Below, in pieces: positions 50,427-58,594 of a DNA stretch of 64,000 bases. The translations under genes were made by a program, and so were the position numbers. Positions within the stretch are counted from its first letter, which is position 1. Each line of letters starts with the position of its first letter. A model generated the notes under the pieces. It had not been told where the DNA came from and ran no database searches. It was given only the letters and a program-made list of their open reading frames with translations. The stretch is from JAFAMS01 sp963715815. GTDB taxonomy: Bacteria > Vulcanimicrobiota > Vulcanimicrobiia > Vulcanimicrobiales > Vulcanimicrobiaceae. Where the stretch lies: NCBI GenBank assembly GCA_963715815.1, contig OY970278.1, forward strand, positions 496,001-560,000, in the 5' to 3' direction.

Positions 50427-51868
50427 ACCAGCGCTTCTTCCCGCAACTGTGGCGCGACGGGCAGCTTGATCTCGAAAACCGTCCGGCCCGGACGGCTTTC
50501 GATCAGCCGCAGCGTGCCGTGTGCGCGATTCACCGCGTGCACGGCGATTGCAAGTCCGAGCCCCGAACCTTCGATCTCGCCGCGCGTCTCACCGCGAAAG
50601 AAGCGATCGAAGATGTGCGACTGTTCGTCGTCCGGGATGCCGGGACCGCCGTCGACGACACGAGCGATCACGAACGAACCTTCGCATCTCACCTGAATTT
50701 CGATCGGCGAGCCGGCGCCGTACTTGCGCGCGTTGTCCAAGAGATTCGCGAGCGCTTCATGCAGCTCGGATTCTTCCGCTAGCACGTGCGCACCGTCGTC
50801 GAGCGCGAGCGTGACGGGCGGATGCCCCGGAACGTCACGAACTGCTTCGGCCAGGTTGCGCGCAACGGCCGCCACGTCGACGCGTGCGAGCTGCGAAGGC
50901 TGCGGACGTTCGAGGCGTGCCAACACGACGAGCTTGTCGATGAGCGCGCGCATCCGAGCACTTTCCGTGTCGAGCGTTGCGAACGCGCGGTCGCGTTTGA
51001 CCGGATCCGCGATAGCACCACGCTTGAGGACGTCGAGATATCCGCGAATGACGGTTAGCGGCGTACGCAATTCGTGACTCGCGTCGGCAACGAATTGGCG
51101 AATGTATTCCTCGACGCGGCGGCGTTCGTCGAACGCGGCTGTGACTTGAGCGGCGGCGCCGTTGAAGGCGGTCGCAAGCTCGCCGACCTCCGACCGATCC
51201 TTTGTGTCGATGCGCTGGGGCGCGAAATCGCCGCTCGCAAAGCGCTGCAGCGCACTGGTCACCGCGATCATCGGCGCCAGCGCTTGATCGGCGAGGTAGC
51301 GCCCGATCAAGAGTCCGATCACGCCGCATACGATTAGGCCGCCGAGGGCGATCATTGCGTACGAGGTGAGCAACGAACGGAAGCCGTCGGGATCCGAGCT
51401 GACAAAGAACGTCGCCGTCTTGGTGTCGATGCGCGCCGGATGAATGCCGATCAGATTCGTGATCGAAAAAATCGTTCGGTTTCCGCCGGACATGCGATCG
51501 CCATCAGGAGGCGGTGGCGGCGGGGGGCCGTGCGAGAGCGGGACGTACACGGCGCGTGCGTGCGTCGAATCGAAACGTAGGGGTGGACGTCCGACGTTCA
51601 CGCCGGCGGGATGCTCGAATCCGGCGATGCGCAAACCCGGACGCTCGACCATAGCGTGCACGTCACCGGCAAGCGACGCGAACGTAGCATTCGGGTTCTT
51701 CGCGACGATCTGACGAATTTGGTTGCCGGCCGCCGCGATCGCGTCATTCGTCGTTCGCGTGTAGAACGTGACGGCTTCGCGCGCGAGCATCGCAGCAACC
51801 AGCAGAAAAAGGGCCATCACGAATGCGACGTACGAAAACGTGATTCGACCGCGCAGGGTCCGGAGCAT
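50423..51868 (-). CDS. Two-component sensor histidine kinase (HAMP, HisKA, HATPase)
   Basis: Order: membrane helix at about 10-32, a 130-residue periplasmic sensor with a Pro-rich loop (HGPPPPPPPDG), second helix near 168-190, and HAMP of about 190-245. The H-box is FVADASHELRTPLTVIRGYL with the phospho-His near 264, followed by ATPase boxes LDNARKYG, DGGPGIPDDEQ and GSGLGLAIAVHAV. It autophosphorylates and passes phosphate to the response regulator encoded just upstream, with which its start overlaps by one base (TAATG). The signal is unknown. Confidence 0.94.
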   Translation of the reverse strand: MLRTLRGRITFSYVAFVMALFLLVAAMLAREAVTFYTRTTNDAIAAAGNQIRQIVAKNPNATFASLAGDVHAMVERPGLRIAGFEHPAGVNVGRPPLRFDSTHARAVYVPLSHGPPPPPPPDGDRMSGGNRTIFSITNLIGIHPARIDTKTATFFVSSDPDGFRSLLTSYAMIALGGLIVCGVIGLLIGRYLADQALAPMIAVTSALQRFASGDFAPQRIDTKDRSEVGELATAFNGAAAQVTAAFDERRRVEEYIRQFVADASHELRTPLTVIRGYLDVLKRGAIADPVKRDRAFATLDTESARMRALIDKLVVLARLERPQPSQLARVDVAAVARNLAEAVRDVPGHPPVTLALDDGAHVLAEESELHEALANLLDNARKYGAGSPIEIQVRCEGSFVIARVVDGGPGIPDDEQSHIFDRFFRGETRGEIEGSGLGLAIAVHAVNRAHGTLRLIESRPGRTVFEIKLPVAPQLREEALV

Positions 51869-52551
51869 TACTCCTCGCGCAAGACGTATCCGACGCCGCG
51901 AACGGTGTGAATCAACTTCTTACGCGGTGGCGTGTCGATTTTCGCCCGAAGGTACGAGATATACGTCTCAACAGTTCCGGTGCCGACTTCGCGGTCGCTA
52001 CCCCAAACCATGTCGAGAAGCTGCTCGCGCGTAAACACGCGGTTGGGCGAACGAATCAACGCAACGAGCAGATCGTACTCGCGCATCGAAAGATCGATCC
52101 GGCGGTTATCGCGCATCACGCGGCGCGCGTCGAGATCGACAGCGAGATCGGCGAAACGAAGTGTGTGAGGCTTTGCAAGCCGTGGCCGGCGCAGCGCCGT
52201 TTCAAGGCGTGCAAGCAGCTCGGCAAATTCGAACGGCTTGGCTAGATAGTCGTCCGCGCCACTGCGCAGGCCCTCGATCCGATCGGCGACTTCGCCTTTG
52301 GCGCTGAGCATGATGACGGGAACTTCCGTCAGCTTGCGCACCATCGGTAAAAGTGCGATGCCATCGACTTTGGGCATCATCACGTCCAGGACAATAACGT
52401 CTGGAGGCCATTCACGAATAAGCGAGAGCGCCTGTTGCCCATCGGCTGCAGTCCGAACAGCGTACCCTTCTTGTGTGAGACCTACTTCCAGCAGCTCCCG
52501 AACATTACGCTCGTCGTCAACGACGGCGATACGGGCAGACTCCGGATCCAT
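51868..52551 (-). CDS. OmpR/PhoB-family response regulator
   Basis: The receiver domain (residues 8-120) has acidic VVDDE, phospho-acceptor Asp56 in VIVLDVMMPKVDG, and the switch lysine in DDYLAKPFEFAEL. The C-terminal winged helix (130-225) has LSMREYDLLVALIRSPNRVF and VETYISYLRAKID then HTVRGVGYVLR. It is the partner of the downstream kinase. Targets are not deducible. It is divergent from the STAS-like gene with 115 bases between, where no clear operator was seen. Confidence 0.94.
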   Translation of the reverse strand: MDPESARIAVVDDERNVRELLEVGLTQEGYAVRTAADGQQALSLIREWPPDVIVLDVMMPKVDGIALLPMVRKLTEVPVIMLSAKGEVADRIEGLRSGADDYLAKPFEFAELLARLETALRRPRLAKPHTLRFADLAVDLDARRVMRDNRRIDLSMREYDLLVALIRSPNRVFTREQLLDMVWGSDREVGTGTVETYISYLRAKIDTPPRKKLIHTVRGVGYVLREE

Positions 52552-52666
52552 GGACAGAGTATGTCCCCTCGACCTTGGAGGTTTCTGGGACCGCCTGCTT
52601 TGGGACGCTTGTCTGACTGCCGTTCCTTCTCAGCCAATTCGGAGAGACGAGGCGTAAGGTGGTTTC

Positions 52667-53026
52667 GTGAAGCCGCAAGCTCGACGCGAGATCGTCCTTA
52701 TCGATCTGGTCGGCGAACTCGATTCGACGATGAGTAGGATGCTCGATCGCTGCATTCGGACGCTGGATCAAACCAACTGCGCAACGATTGTCGTGCGTTT
52801 GGAGCGGCTCGAGTCGACACAGTGGGCAGGTTTGTGCGATCTCGGGGAGATGATCGCAACGCATCGCCGTAACGGTCTGGATGTGCGCGCCGGCTCGCGT
52901 TTGCAACGCGTGCGCGCGGTGCTCGACGAGTTTGCGATTCCGACCGACATCCCGCGCGAAGGCGCGCCGTTCATGCGCCGCCGGATGATCATCGCGCGCA
53001 CGCCCGCGCACGCCCGAGTCGCCTAG
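52667..53026 (+). CDS. STAS-like (anti-anti-sigma type) small protein
   Basis: The 119-residue protein follows the STAS pattern: IVLIDLVGELDSTMSRMLDRCI, CATIVVRLERLESTQWAGLCDL where the conserved phosphorylatable Ser would lie, then GEMIATHRRNGLDVRA and VLDEFAIPTDIP. The Ser-Thr at LESTQW is the likely site. A switch kinase gene is not adjacent. GTG 52667 is preceded by AAGGTGG. The Arg-rich C-terminal tail is unusual for STAS proteins. Function as a sigma-factor regulator is inferred from the fold only. Confidence 0.7.
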   Translation: MKPQARREIVLIDLVGELDSTMSRMLDRCIRTLDQTNCATIVVRLERLESTQWAGLCDLGEMIATHRRNGLDVRAGSRLQRVRAVLDEFAIPTDIPREGAPFMRRRMIIARTPAHARVA

Positions 53027-53097
53027 GGCGCCCGCAGGCAAGTCGCAACCGGCCTGTGGCGAAGGGGGTTGGTGCTGACGGAGGTTTTCTGCCAACG

Positions 53098-53427
53098 ATG
53101 AGTGCGCTTTCCGACGTAACACAGAGCACGTTTCAAACTGAGGTGCTCGATTCCGACAAACCCGTTTTGGTTGACTTTTGGGCACCGTGGTGCGGGCCTT
53201 GTAAAATGCTAGGCCCGATCGTCGAGAAGGTCGCAGCGAAGACGGCCTCAGTGAAGTTCGTCAAGCTCAACACGGACGAGAATCCGTCGCTTGCGGGTCA
53301 GTATCACGTCTCCGGCATTCCGTGCTTGATTCTGTTCAAGGGTGGAGAAGTCGTTGACCGGATCGTCGGTTACGTGCCCGAAAACGCGATCACAACGATG
53401 ATCGCAAAGCACGCCGTCGCCGCGTAA
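53098..53427 (+). CDS. trxA: Thioredoxin
   Basis: The 109-residue protein is a standard thioredoxin with VLVDFWAPWCGPCKMLGPIV (Cys32 and Cys35), KLNTDENPSLAGQYHVSGIPCLILFKGG (cis-Pro after the Ile) and ENAITTMI. ATG 53098 is preferred over 53056, as it gives the normal family start and has GGAGG 13 bases upstream. It supplies reducing power in the cytosol, for example to MsrA encoded at 13696. It is followed by selA after 70 bases. Confidence 0.94.
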   Translation: MSALSDVTQSTFQTEVLDSDKPVLVDFWAPWCGPCKMLGPIVEKVAAKTASVKFVKLNTDENPSLAGQYHVSGIPCLILFKGGEVVDRIVGYVPENAITTMIAKHAVAA

Positions 53428-53497
53428 CTCGACTGCAGCGCGCGCGCTGCCGGCCGTTCATCGACTGACCGCGGATCCGCTACTCGCGCGATACGCG

Positions 53498-54790
53498 GTG
53501 TCGCTCGGTGCGGGAACGGTGAAACGCGCGATCGAGCGTGAGCTCGATTCGATGCGAACGCTTGCGTTGCGTGAAGACCGCGCCCCGTCGTATGACGCCA
53601 TACGTGACGCGGTCGCGCGGACGCTCGCGCACCATGAATCCGAGGAACTGGTCCCCGTTCTGAACGGAACGGGGATCGTTCTTCATACGAACCTCGGGCG
53701 TGCACCACTCGCGCCGGAAGCGCTCGAAGCGATCGCGGACATTGCAAGCGGCTACAGCAATCTCGAGTTCGATCTCGAGAGTGGTGAACGAGGTTCGCGC
53801 TATGAACGCGCGCGCAATCTGATTCGTGAAACGATGGGCGCCGAGGACGGACTCGTCGTCAATAACTGCGCGGCTGCGATGCTGCTGATCTTACAGACGC
53901 TCGCGTCAGGACGCGAAGTGATCGTCGCACGCAATCAGCTGGTCGAGATCGGCGGCGGTTTCCGCCTTCCGGAGGTTCTCGAGCGCAGCGGCGCGACGCT
54001 GGTTGAAGTCGGCACGACCAACCGCGTGCGGCTTTCCGATTACGAGCACGCGATCTCGCCGCGAACAGCGATGTTCTTGCGCTCGCACGGCTCGAATTAT
54101 CGTATCGAAGGCTTCGTTGAAGACGTTGAAGTCGACGAGCTTGCGAAGCTCGGCCGTCGCGTGGGTGTTCCGGTCGTCGAGGATCTCGGCAGCGGCGCGC
54201 TCGTCGATTTGCAGGGGTTTGGTCTTGCGCACGAGCGGACCGTCCCCGACGCGATTCGCGATGGGTGCGCGCTCGTAGCGTTTTCCGGCGACAAGCTGCT
54301 CGGCGGGCCGCAGGCCGGCATCATCGTCGGCCGCGCTGCACTGATCGCACGTTTGCGCGCCGATCCGTTGATGCGCGCCTTACGGGTCGACAAAGCGACG
54401 CTCGCTGCGCTCGGTGCGACGCTGCGCCTCTATCTCTCGCCGCAAAGCGTTACGCGCATTCCGATCTACGGAATGCTCGCAGCGACGCTCGATGATCTGC
54501 GTGCGCGCGCGGCGACGCTCGTAAACCGTATCGATCCGTCGCTGAAGCCGCGCGCTGTCGACTCCGAATCGTACGCGGGGGGCGGCTCGCTGCCGGGGAT
54601 GACGATTCCGTCCGTCGCGCTCGAGCTTGCACCGCCGAAGATCGATGAATTTGCACGGCGTGCGCGCACGGGAACGCCGGCGCTCGTCGGACGTACCGAG
54701 GCAGGCCGCTACTTGATCGACCTGCGCACGATTCCCGCGCAAAGCGACGAGGGCGTCGTCCGTGCAGTGGAGCGCAGCCGCACGTCGTAA
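53498..54790 (+). CDS. selA: L-seryl-tRNA(Sec) selenium transferase SelA
   Basis: This PLP enzyme has VPVLNGTGIVLHTNLGRAPL, VNNCAAAMLLILQTLA, VEIGGGFRLPEVL, EVGTTNRVRLSDYE, VVEDLGSGALVDL and the lysine block FSGDKLLGGPQAGII (Lys near 265). It converts Ser-tRNA(Sec) to Sec-tRNA(Sec) using selenophosphate. GTG 53498 is the first normal start. The family-like N-terminus (RALPAVHRLTADPLLARYA) continues upstream in frame but without ATG, GTG or TTG; CTG 53447 is a candidate. selB follows after 12 bases. Confidence 0.93.
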   Translation: MSLGAGTVKRAIERELDSMRTLALREDRAPSYDAIRDAVARTLAHHESEELVPVLNGTGIVLHTNLGRAPLAPEALEAIADIASGYSNLEFDLESGERGSRYERARNLIRETMGAEDGLVVNNCAAAMLLILQTLASGREVIVARNQLVEIGGGFRLPEVLERSGATLVEVGTTNRVRLSDYEHAISPRTAMFLRSHGSNYRIEGFVEDVEVDELAKLGRRVGVPVVEDLGSGALVDLQGFGLAHERTVPDAIRDGCALVAFSGDKLLGGPQAGIIVGRAALIARLRADPLMRALRVDKATLAALGATLRLYLSPQSVTRIPIYGMLAATLDDLRARAATLVNRIDPSLKPRAVDSESYAGGGSLPGMTIPSVALELAPPKIDEFARRARTGTPALVGRTEAGRYLIDLRTIPAQSDEGVVRAVERSRTS

Positions 54791-54802
54791 CCCAAGCGAA
54801 CC

Positions 54803-56662
54803 ATGCACATTCTCGGGACGGCGGGTCACGTCGACCACGGAAAATCTGCGCTAGTCCGCGCACTCACGGGAACCGATCCCGACCGCTGGCGCGAGGAACA
54901 GCTGCGCGGCATGACGCTGGATCTCGGCTTTGCGCACCTTCGTTACGATGACGGCGTCGAAGCCGGAATCGTCGACGTCCCCGGTCACGAACGATTCTTG
55001 CACAACATGCTCGCGGGCGCAGCCGGCATGGAGATTCTTTTGCTGGTCGTCGCAGCGAACGAAGGTCCGCGTCCGCAAACTCACGAGCATCTCGCGATTC
55101 TCACGTACCTCAACGTGCGCAAGACGCTGCTGGTGCTCACAAAGCGCGATCTCGTCGATCCGGACGAGCTTGGATTTGCCGAAGAGCTGACGCGCGAAGC
55201 TCTACGCGGTACCGTTGCCGAGGGTGCACCTGCGTATGCCGTCTCGACGCTTTCCGGCGAAGGCATGGATGAGCTGCGAGCTGCGATTCACGAAGCGCTC
55301 GTTGCACTGCCCGCGCGCAAACCGGATGCACCGGCCTTCTTGCCGATCGATCGTGTCTTTGCACTCTCGGGTCACGGGACGATCGTCACCGGTACGCTGA
55401 TGCAAGGCACGCTGAAGGTTGGTGACACGCTGCGTTTGCAGCCGAGTGAACGCGACGTTCGTATTCGCAGCCTGCACGTTTTTGGTCAGAAGCAAGAAGA
55501 GGTGCGTGGCGGCTCGCGCGTCGCCGCCAATCTGCCGCAGATCGATGTCGAAGAAATCGAGCGCGGCGAGGTTCTGGCAAGCCCGGAGTTCGGCGTGTTA
55601 CGGCAGTTTGAGGTCACGTTCACGCCGCTCGAAAGCGCGCTGCCGATCTTGCGGCGGAGAAATGCCATTCGCGCATATTTAGGCTCTGCGGAAATTCTCG
55701 GTACGCTTGCATTCGACGAGGCGCCGCGCGAAGCCAAAGCCGTCTCCGGCATTCTCTCACTGCGGCGCGCCGCAGCAACGTATCCGGGCGAAGCGTTCGT
55801 AGTGCGGCGGCTCTCGCCGAAAGATTTACTCGGCGGCGGGACAGTGGGCGCCGGCGTGGTCGCAGCGCAGACGGATGACGATGCTGCACTCGATCCGGAA
55901 CACCAGAGCGTCCTTGCAGTATTAACGTCGCTTTCCATTGCCTCGGGAATCGCGACGACGATCGCGGCCCGTGCGAATCTGCGCGAGGAGCGCACCGTTA
56001 CGATTCTCGAGAGCCTCGTCGAGCGCGGCCTCGCACGCAAGCTCGCGAAGCCGGTTGCGTTCGTCGACGGCGCTGCGGCCGACGATCTCTATGCGCGAGC
56101 GCTTTCGCTGATCAACGCTGCGCACCGCGAATCGCCGTGGAAAATGGGTTTGACGTCGATCGCGCTCGCGAAAGCACTCGAGGCGCAAGAGACGACGATC
56201 GTTCGCGTTCTTGCAACATACGTCGATGAAGGCCGGCTTGAATACCGCAACGGCTACTACGCCGCACCGGGATTTACGCCGGAACTCAGCTCCGAACAGC
56301 GGCAATTCTTCGATACCACCGTGCAGCTCGATCCGCAAAATCCGCTAGTCCCCATTGCGTTCGATGATTTCACTTCGGCACTCCGAGCGACAAAAGTGCG
56401 TGGTGCGCAAGAAGCATATGAGACGCTTCTCGCGACGGGTGCGCTGGTCAAGGTTCACGATGCAGTTTATCGCGGTACCCAAGTCGCCGACGCTCGCGCG
56501 CGCGTCGAGGGTGCGTTGCGGAAAGAAGGGACTATGACAATGGCGCGATTTCGCGATTTGATCGGAACATCTCGCAAATACGCCGTTCCGTTGCTAGAAT
56601 GGTTCGATGCAGCCGGGATTACGATCCGCAACGGCGACATTCGAACGTTACGCGCGGGCTGA
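54803..56662 (+). CDS. selB: Selenocysteine-specific elongation factor SelB
   Basis: The 619-residue protein has a GTPase domain with LGTAGHVDHGKSALVRALTG (P-loop), GMTLDLGFAHL, VDVPGHERFLHNMLAG and LTKRDLVD. Beta-barrel domains and C-terminal winged helices from about residue 370 (for example KMGLTSIALAKALE) follow; these bind the SECIS hairpin. It delivers Sec-tRNA(Sec) to in-frame UGA codons. With selA it shows that selenoproteins are made. No selC tRNA, selD or selenoprotein gene was recognised in the window. The 3' end overlaps the next gene by 56 bases. Confidence 0.95.
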   Translation: MHILGTAGHVDHGKSALVRALTGTDPDRWREEQLRGMTLDLGFAHLRYDDGVEAGIVDVPGHERFLHNMLAGAAGMEILLLVVAANEGPRPQTHEHLAILTYLNVRKTLLVLTKRDLVDPDELGFAEELTREALRGTVAEGAPAYAVSTLSGEGMDELRAAIHEALVALPARKPDAPAFLPIDRVFALSGHGTIVTGTLMQGTLKVGDTLRLQPSERDVRIRSLHVFGQKQEEVRGGSRVAANLPQIDVEEIERGEVLASPEFGVLRQFEVTFTPLESALPILRRRNAIRAYLGSAEILGTLAFDEAPREAKAVSGILSLRRAAATYPGEAFVVRRLSPKDLLGGGTVGAGVVAAQTDDDAALDPEHQSVLAVLTSLSIASGIATTIAARANLREERTVTILESLVERGLARKLAKPVAFVDGAAADDLYARALSLINAAHRESPWKMGLTSIALAKALEAQETTIVRVLATYVDEGRLEYRNGYYAAPGFTPELSSEQRQFFDTTVQLDPQNPLVPIAFDDFTSALRATKVRGAQEAYETLLATGALVKVHDAVYRGTQVADARARVEGALRKEGTMTMARFRDLIGTSRKYAVPLLEWFDAAGITIRNGDIRTLRAG

Positions 56663-58529
56663 TATCAGAGCACTCTTTGCGGCGCTCCTGTTTATCGTTG
56701 TCTTAAGCCCGGCAACTGCGCAAAGCGTCCCATCGCCGTCGCCGAGTCCGCGCGGATTTACGATCGGCGTCGATGCGCATACGACGTTTATTAGTGAAGG
56801 GACACGCGGACCGGGAATCTCGCCGCCCGAAGGTCCTGGCTTCGCCGCAGGTTCGCCGCTCTCGCCGCTGACGCCGTACGACGTGTTTTCGAGCGCGCCA
56901 TTGACGCCGGGAAACAGCTCGGAATCCGCCCTATATTTTCGTCCATCGTATACGACGCCGGGACTCGTGTTTTCGGCGACGCTCGGTGCGGGCTACGTTA
57001 CCGGCAGCACGACCAATGCGTCCTACTGGGGCGAGCCGTTATTCGACACGCTCAATCCGCATCTCGGATCTCAGCAGCTCGGTTTTCGCATTGCTTTTCC
57101 GACGCACGCAGGTCAAGATGATGGCACTGGCTTCGCCGCATCGGTTCTTTCTGGTTCGCTCGCAACGAACGACGGACACGTCCTCGTGCGCGGCGGCTGG
57201 TTCGATTTGCAGCAGAGCGATAGCTTTGTGTTCACCCAACCGGCGGTAACGAACTTTGCGCCGGCAATTGCGTTCGCAACCCCGGAGACGCTTGGTAACG
57301 GTCCACCGAATCTCGATTGGTGGCAAGCTGCCGATGCGGTTCTACCGCTGCACGGCATCGACGGCGTTTTCAGAGAAGGATTGGGAACCTTCGAGCTGAC
57401 CGACGCTGCGCTTCCGTCACTTCCTGGAACCGGCGCGCAACTGGCGATGGCGTCGTTCGTCATCGATCACGGTGAGGGGACGCGTTATTCCGGCGACGTG
57501 CTGCACGTCTCGACGGGCGGTGCTCTCATTCCGACGACCGTGCTTTACGGTGCCGGTCCAAGCCTACTCTATTCGCCGCAGGGTCCGTTGCCGACAAGCA
57601 CGATCGGCGGTCAGCAGCAAACGATCTTCGGTTTACGCGGAGCGTTTCACGTTTCGAAAACAGTCGACGGCGTTGCCGAATACGGGCACTCAACATACAT
57701 GGCGCAAAATGTTGCGGAACCTGGTACCGGCAGACCTGGCAACTATTATCACGTCGGATTCACACAGAATTTCGCGCATGTGAGCTTCGGTATCGATGGA
57801 TATCGCAATGAACCGTATTACGCGCAGGCGCTTTTGCCGTACGGAACGGCCGAGAACGTCTGGAGCGTTGCGTGGTCGTGGCCCGGACAATGGCTGAAAT
57901 CAAACTATCAGTTGATCAACGATTCCCCGGTCAACATCAACCGGGAAGGTTACCGCGCGCACGCCACGCTCAACGCTGGTTCGGTGCAGGTCAAAGCCGT
58001 GTACGCGAAGTTCGGTCAGATTGACCCGATCACGATCAGCAATGCGATGCAAACCGGCTTCGTCGACGGATTTTTCTTGCCGCAACTCAATGCGGATCCG
58101 TCATTCGGCCGTCAGCACCAATACGGTTTGTGGGGCGACTGGCATTCTCTACTCGGCGATCTGACCGTCGATTACGACGAGGACACCATGCGGCGCAACG
58201 CCGGCTTGGTTGATCCGTTTGATACCGTCTCCTACGACGCGCCCTCGTACGTCCTGGGCTTCTCGCACCATTTCAACTCCCGGCTGCTCGGGTCGATTTC
58301 GTACGGACGCTACGCGATGCGCGGCAGCTTCGGGCAAGCTATCACCAACATCGACTTTGCGGAGCGCGTTGGTCTGTCGGGCTTGGAGTATTCGGAGAGT
58401 CGCTCCACGGGTACGCTCGTTTCCGTCCGCTGGTCGGCTCTGAGCGGCATCCCCTCGGTCCCTCCCACTGGCCTGCCCCCCGTCTTCAGCGGTACGATGT
58501 TCGTCCTAGAGCAACGCCTGAAAATCTAA
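56607..58529 (+). CDS. Predicted outer-membrane beta-barrel protein
   Basis: ATG 56607 lies 56 bases inside selB and leads to a signal sequence (IRALFAALLFIVVLSPATAQS). No later start precedes the signal, so the overlap seems real. The mature protein begins with a Pro/Ser-rich stretch and a FTIGVDAHTTFISEGTRG-type strand. It then has many alternating aromatic strands (YHVGFTQNFAHVSFGIDGYR, YVLGFSHHFNSRLLGSISYG) and ends MFVLEQRLKI, whose last residues lack the usual terminal aromatic. A porin or transporter role is inference; no family is recognised. Confidence 0.7.
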   Translation: MQPGLRSATATFERYARADIRALFAALLFIVVLSPATAQSVPSPSPSPRGFTIGVDAHTTFISEGTRGPGISPPEGPGFAAGSPLSPLTPYDVFSSAPLTPGNSSESALYFRPSYTTPGLVFSATLGAGYVTGSTTNASYWGEPLFDTLNPHLGSQQLGFRIAFPTHAGQDDGTGFAASVLSGSLATNDGHVLVRGGWFDLQQSDSFVFTQPAVTNFAPAIAFATPETLGNGPPNLDWWQAADAVLPLHGIDGVFREGLGTFELTDAALPSLPGTGAQLAMASFVIDHGEGTRYSGDVLHVSTGGALIPTTVLYGAGPSLLYSPQGPLPTSTIGGQQQTIFGLRGAFHVSKTVDGVAEYGHSTYMAQNVAEPGTGRPGNYYHVGFTQNFAHVSFGIDGYRNEPYYAQALLPYGTAENVWSVAWSWPGQWLKSNYQLINDSPVNINREGYRAHATLNAGSVQVKAVYAKFGQIDPITISNAMQTGFVDGFFLPQLNADPSFGRQHQYGLWGDWHSLLGDLTVDYDEDTMRRNAGLVDPFDTVSYDAPSYVLGFSHHFNSRLLGSISYGRYAMRGSFGQAITNIDFAERVGLSGLEYSESRSTGTLVSVRWSALSGIPSVPPTGLPPVFSGTMFVLEQRLKI

Positions 58530-58566
58530 CAGTCGCCTGCTTGCGTCGCTAGCGCAACTCAGCGCG

Positions 58567-58593
58567 TTAGCACTCGGTCATAGAGAGTGATAA
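58567..58593. promoter_or_regulatory. CIRCE-like HrcA operator before clpB
   Basis: TTAGCACTC, nine bases, then GAGTGATAA. The CIRCE consensus is TTAGCACTC-N9-GAGTGCTAA, so 17 of 18 positions match. It ends one base before the clpB ATG and covers the only purine-rich ribosome-site candidate (GAGAG). HrcA repression of clpB at normal temperature is implied. Confidence 0.85.
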
Positions 58594-58594
58594 C

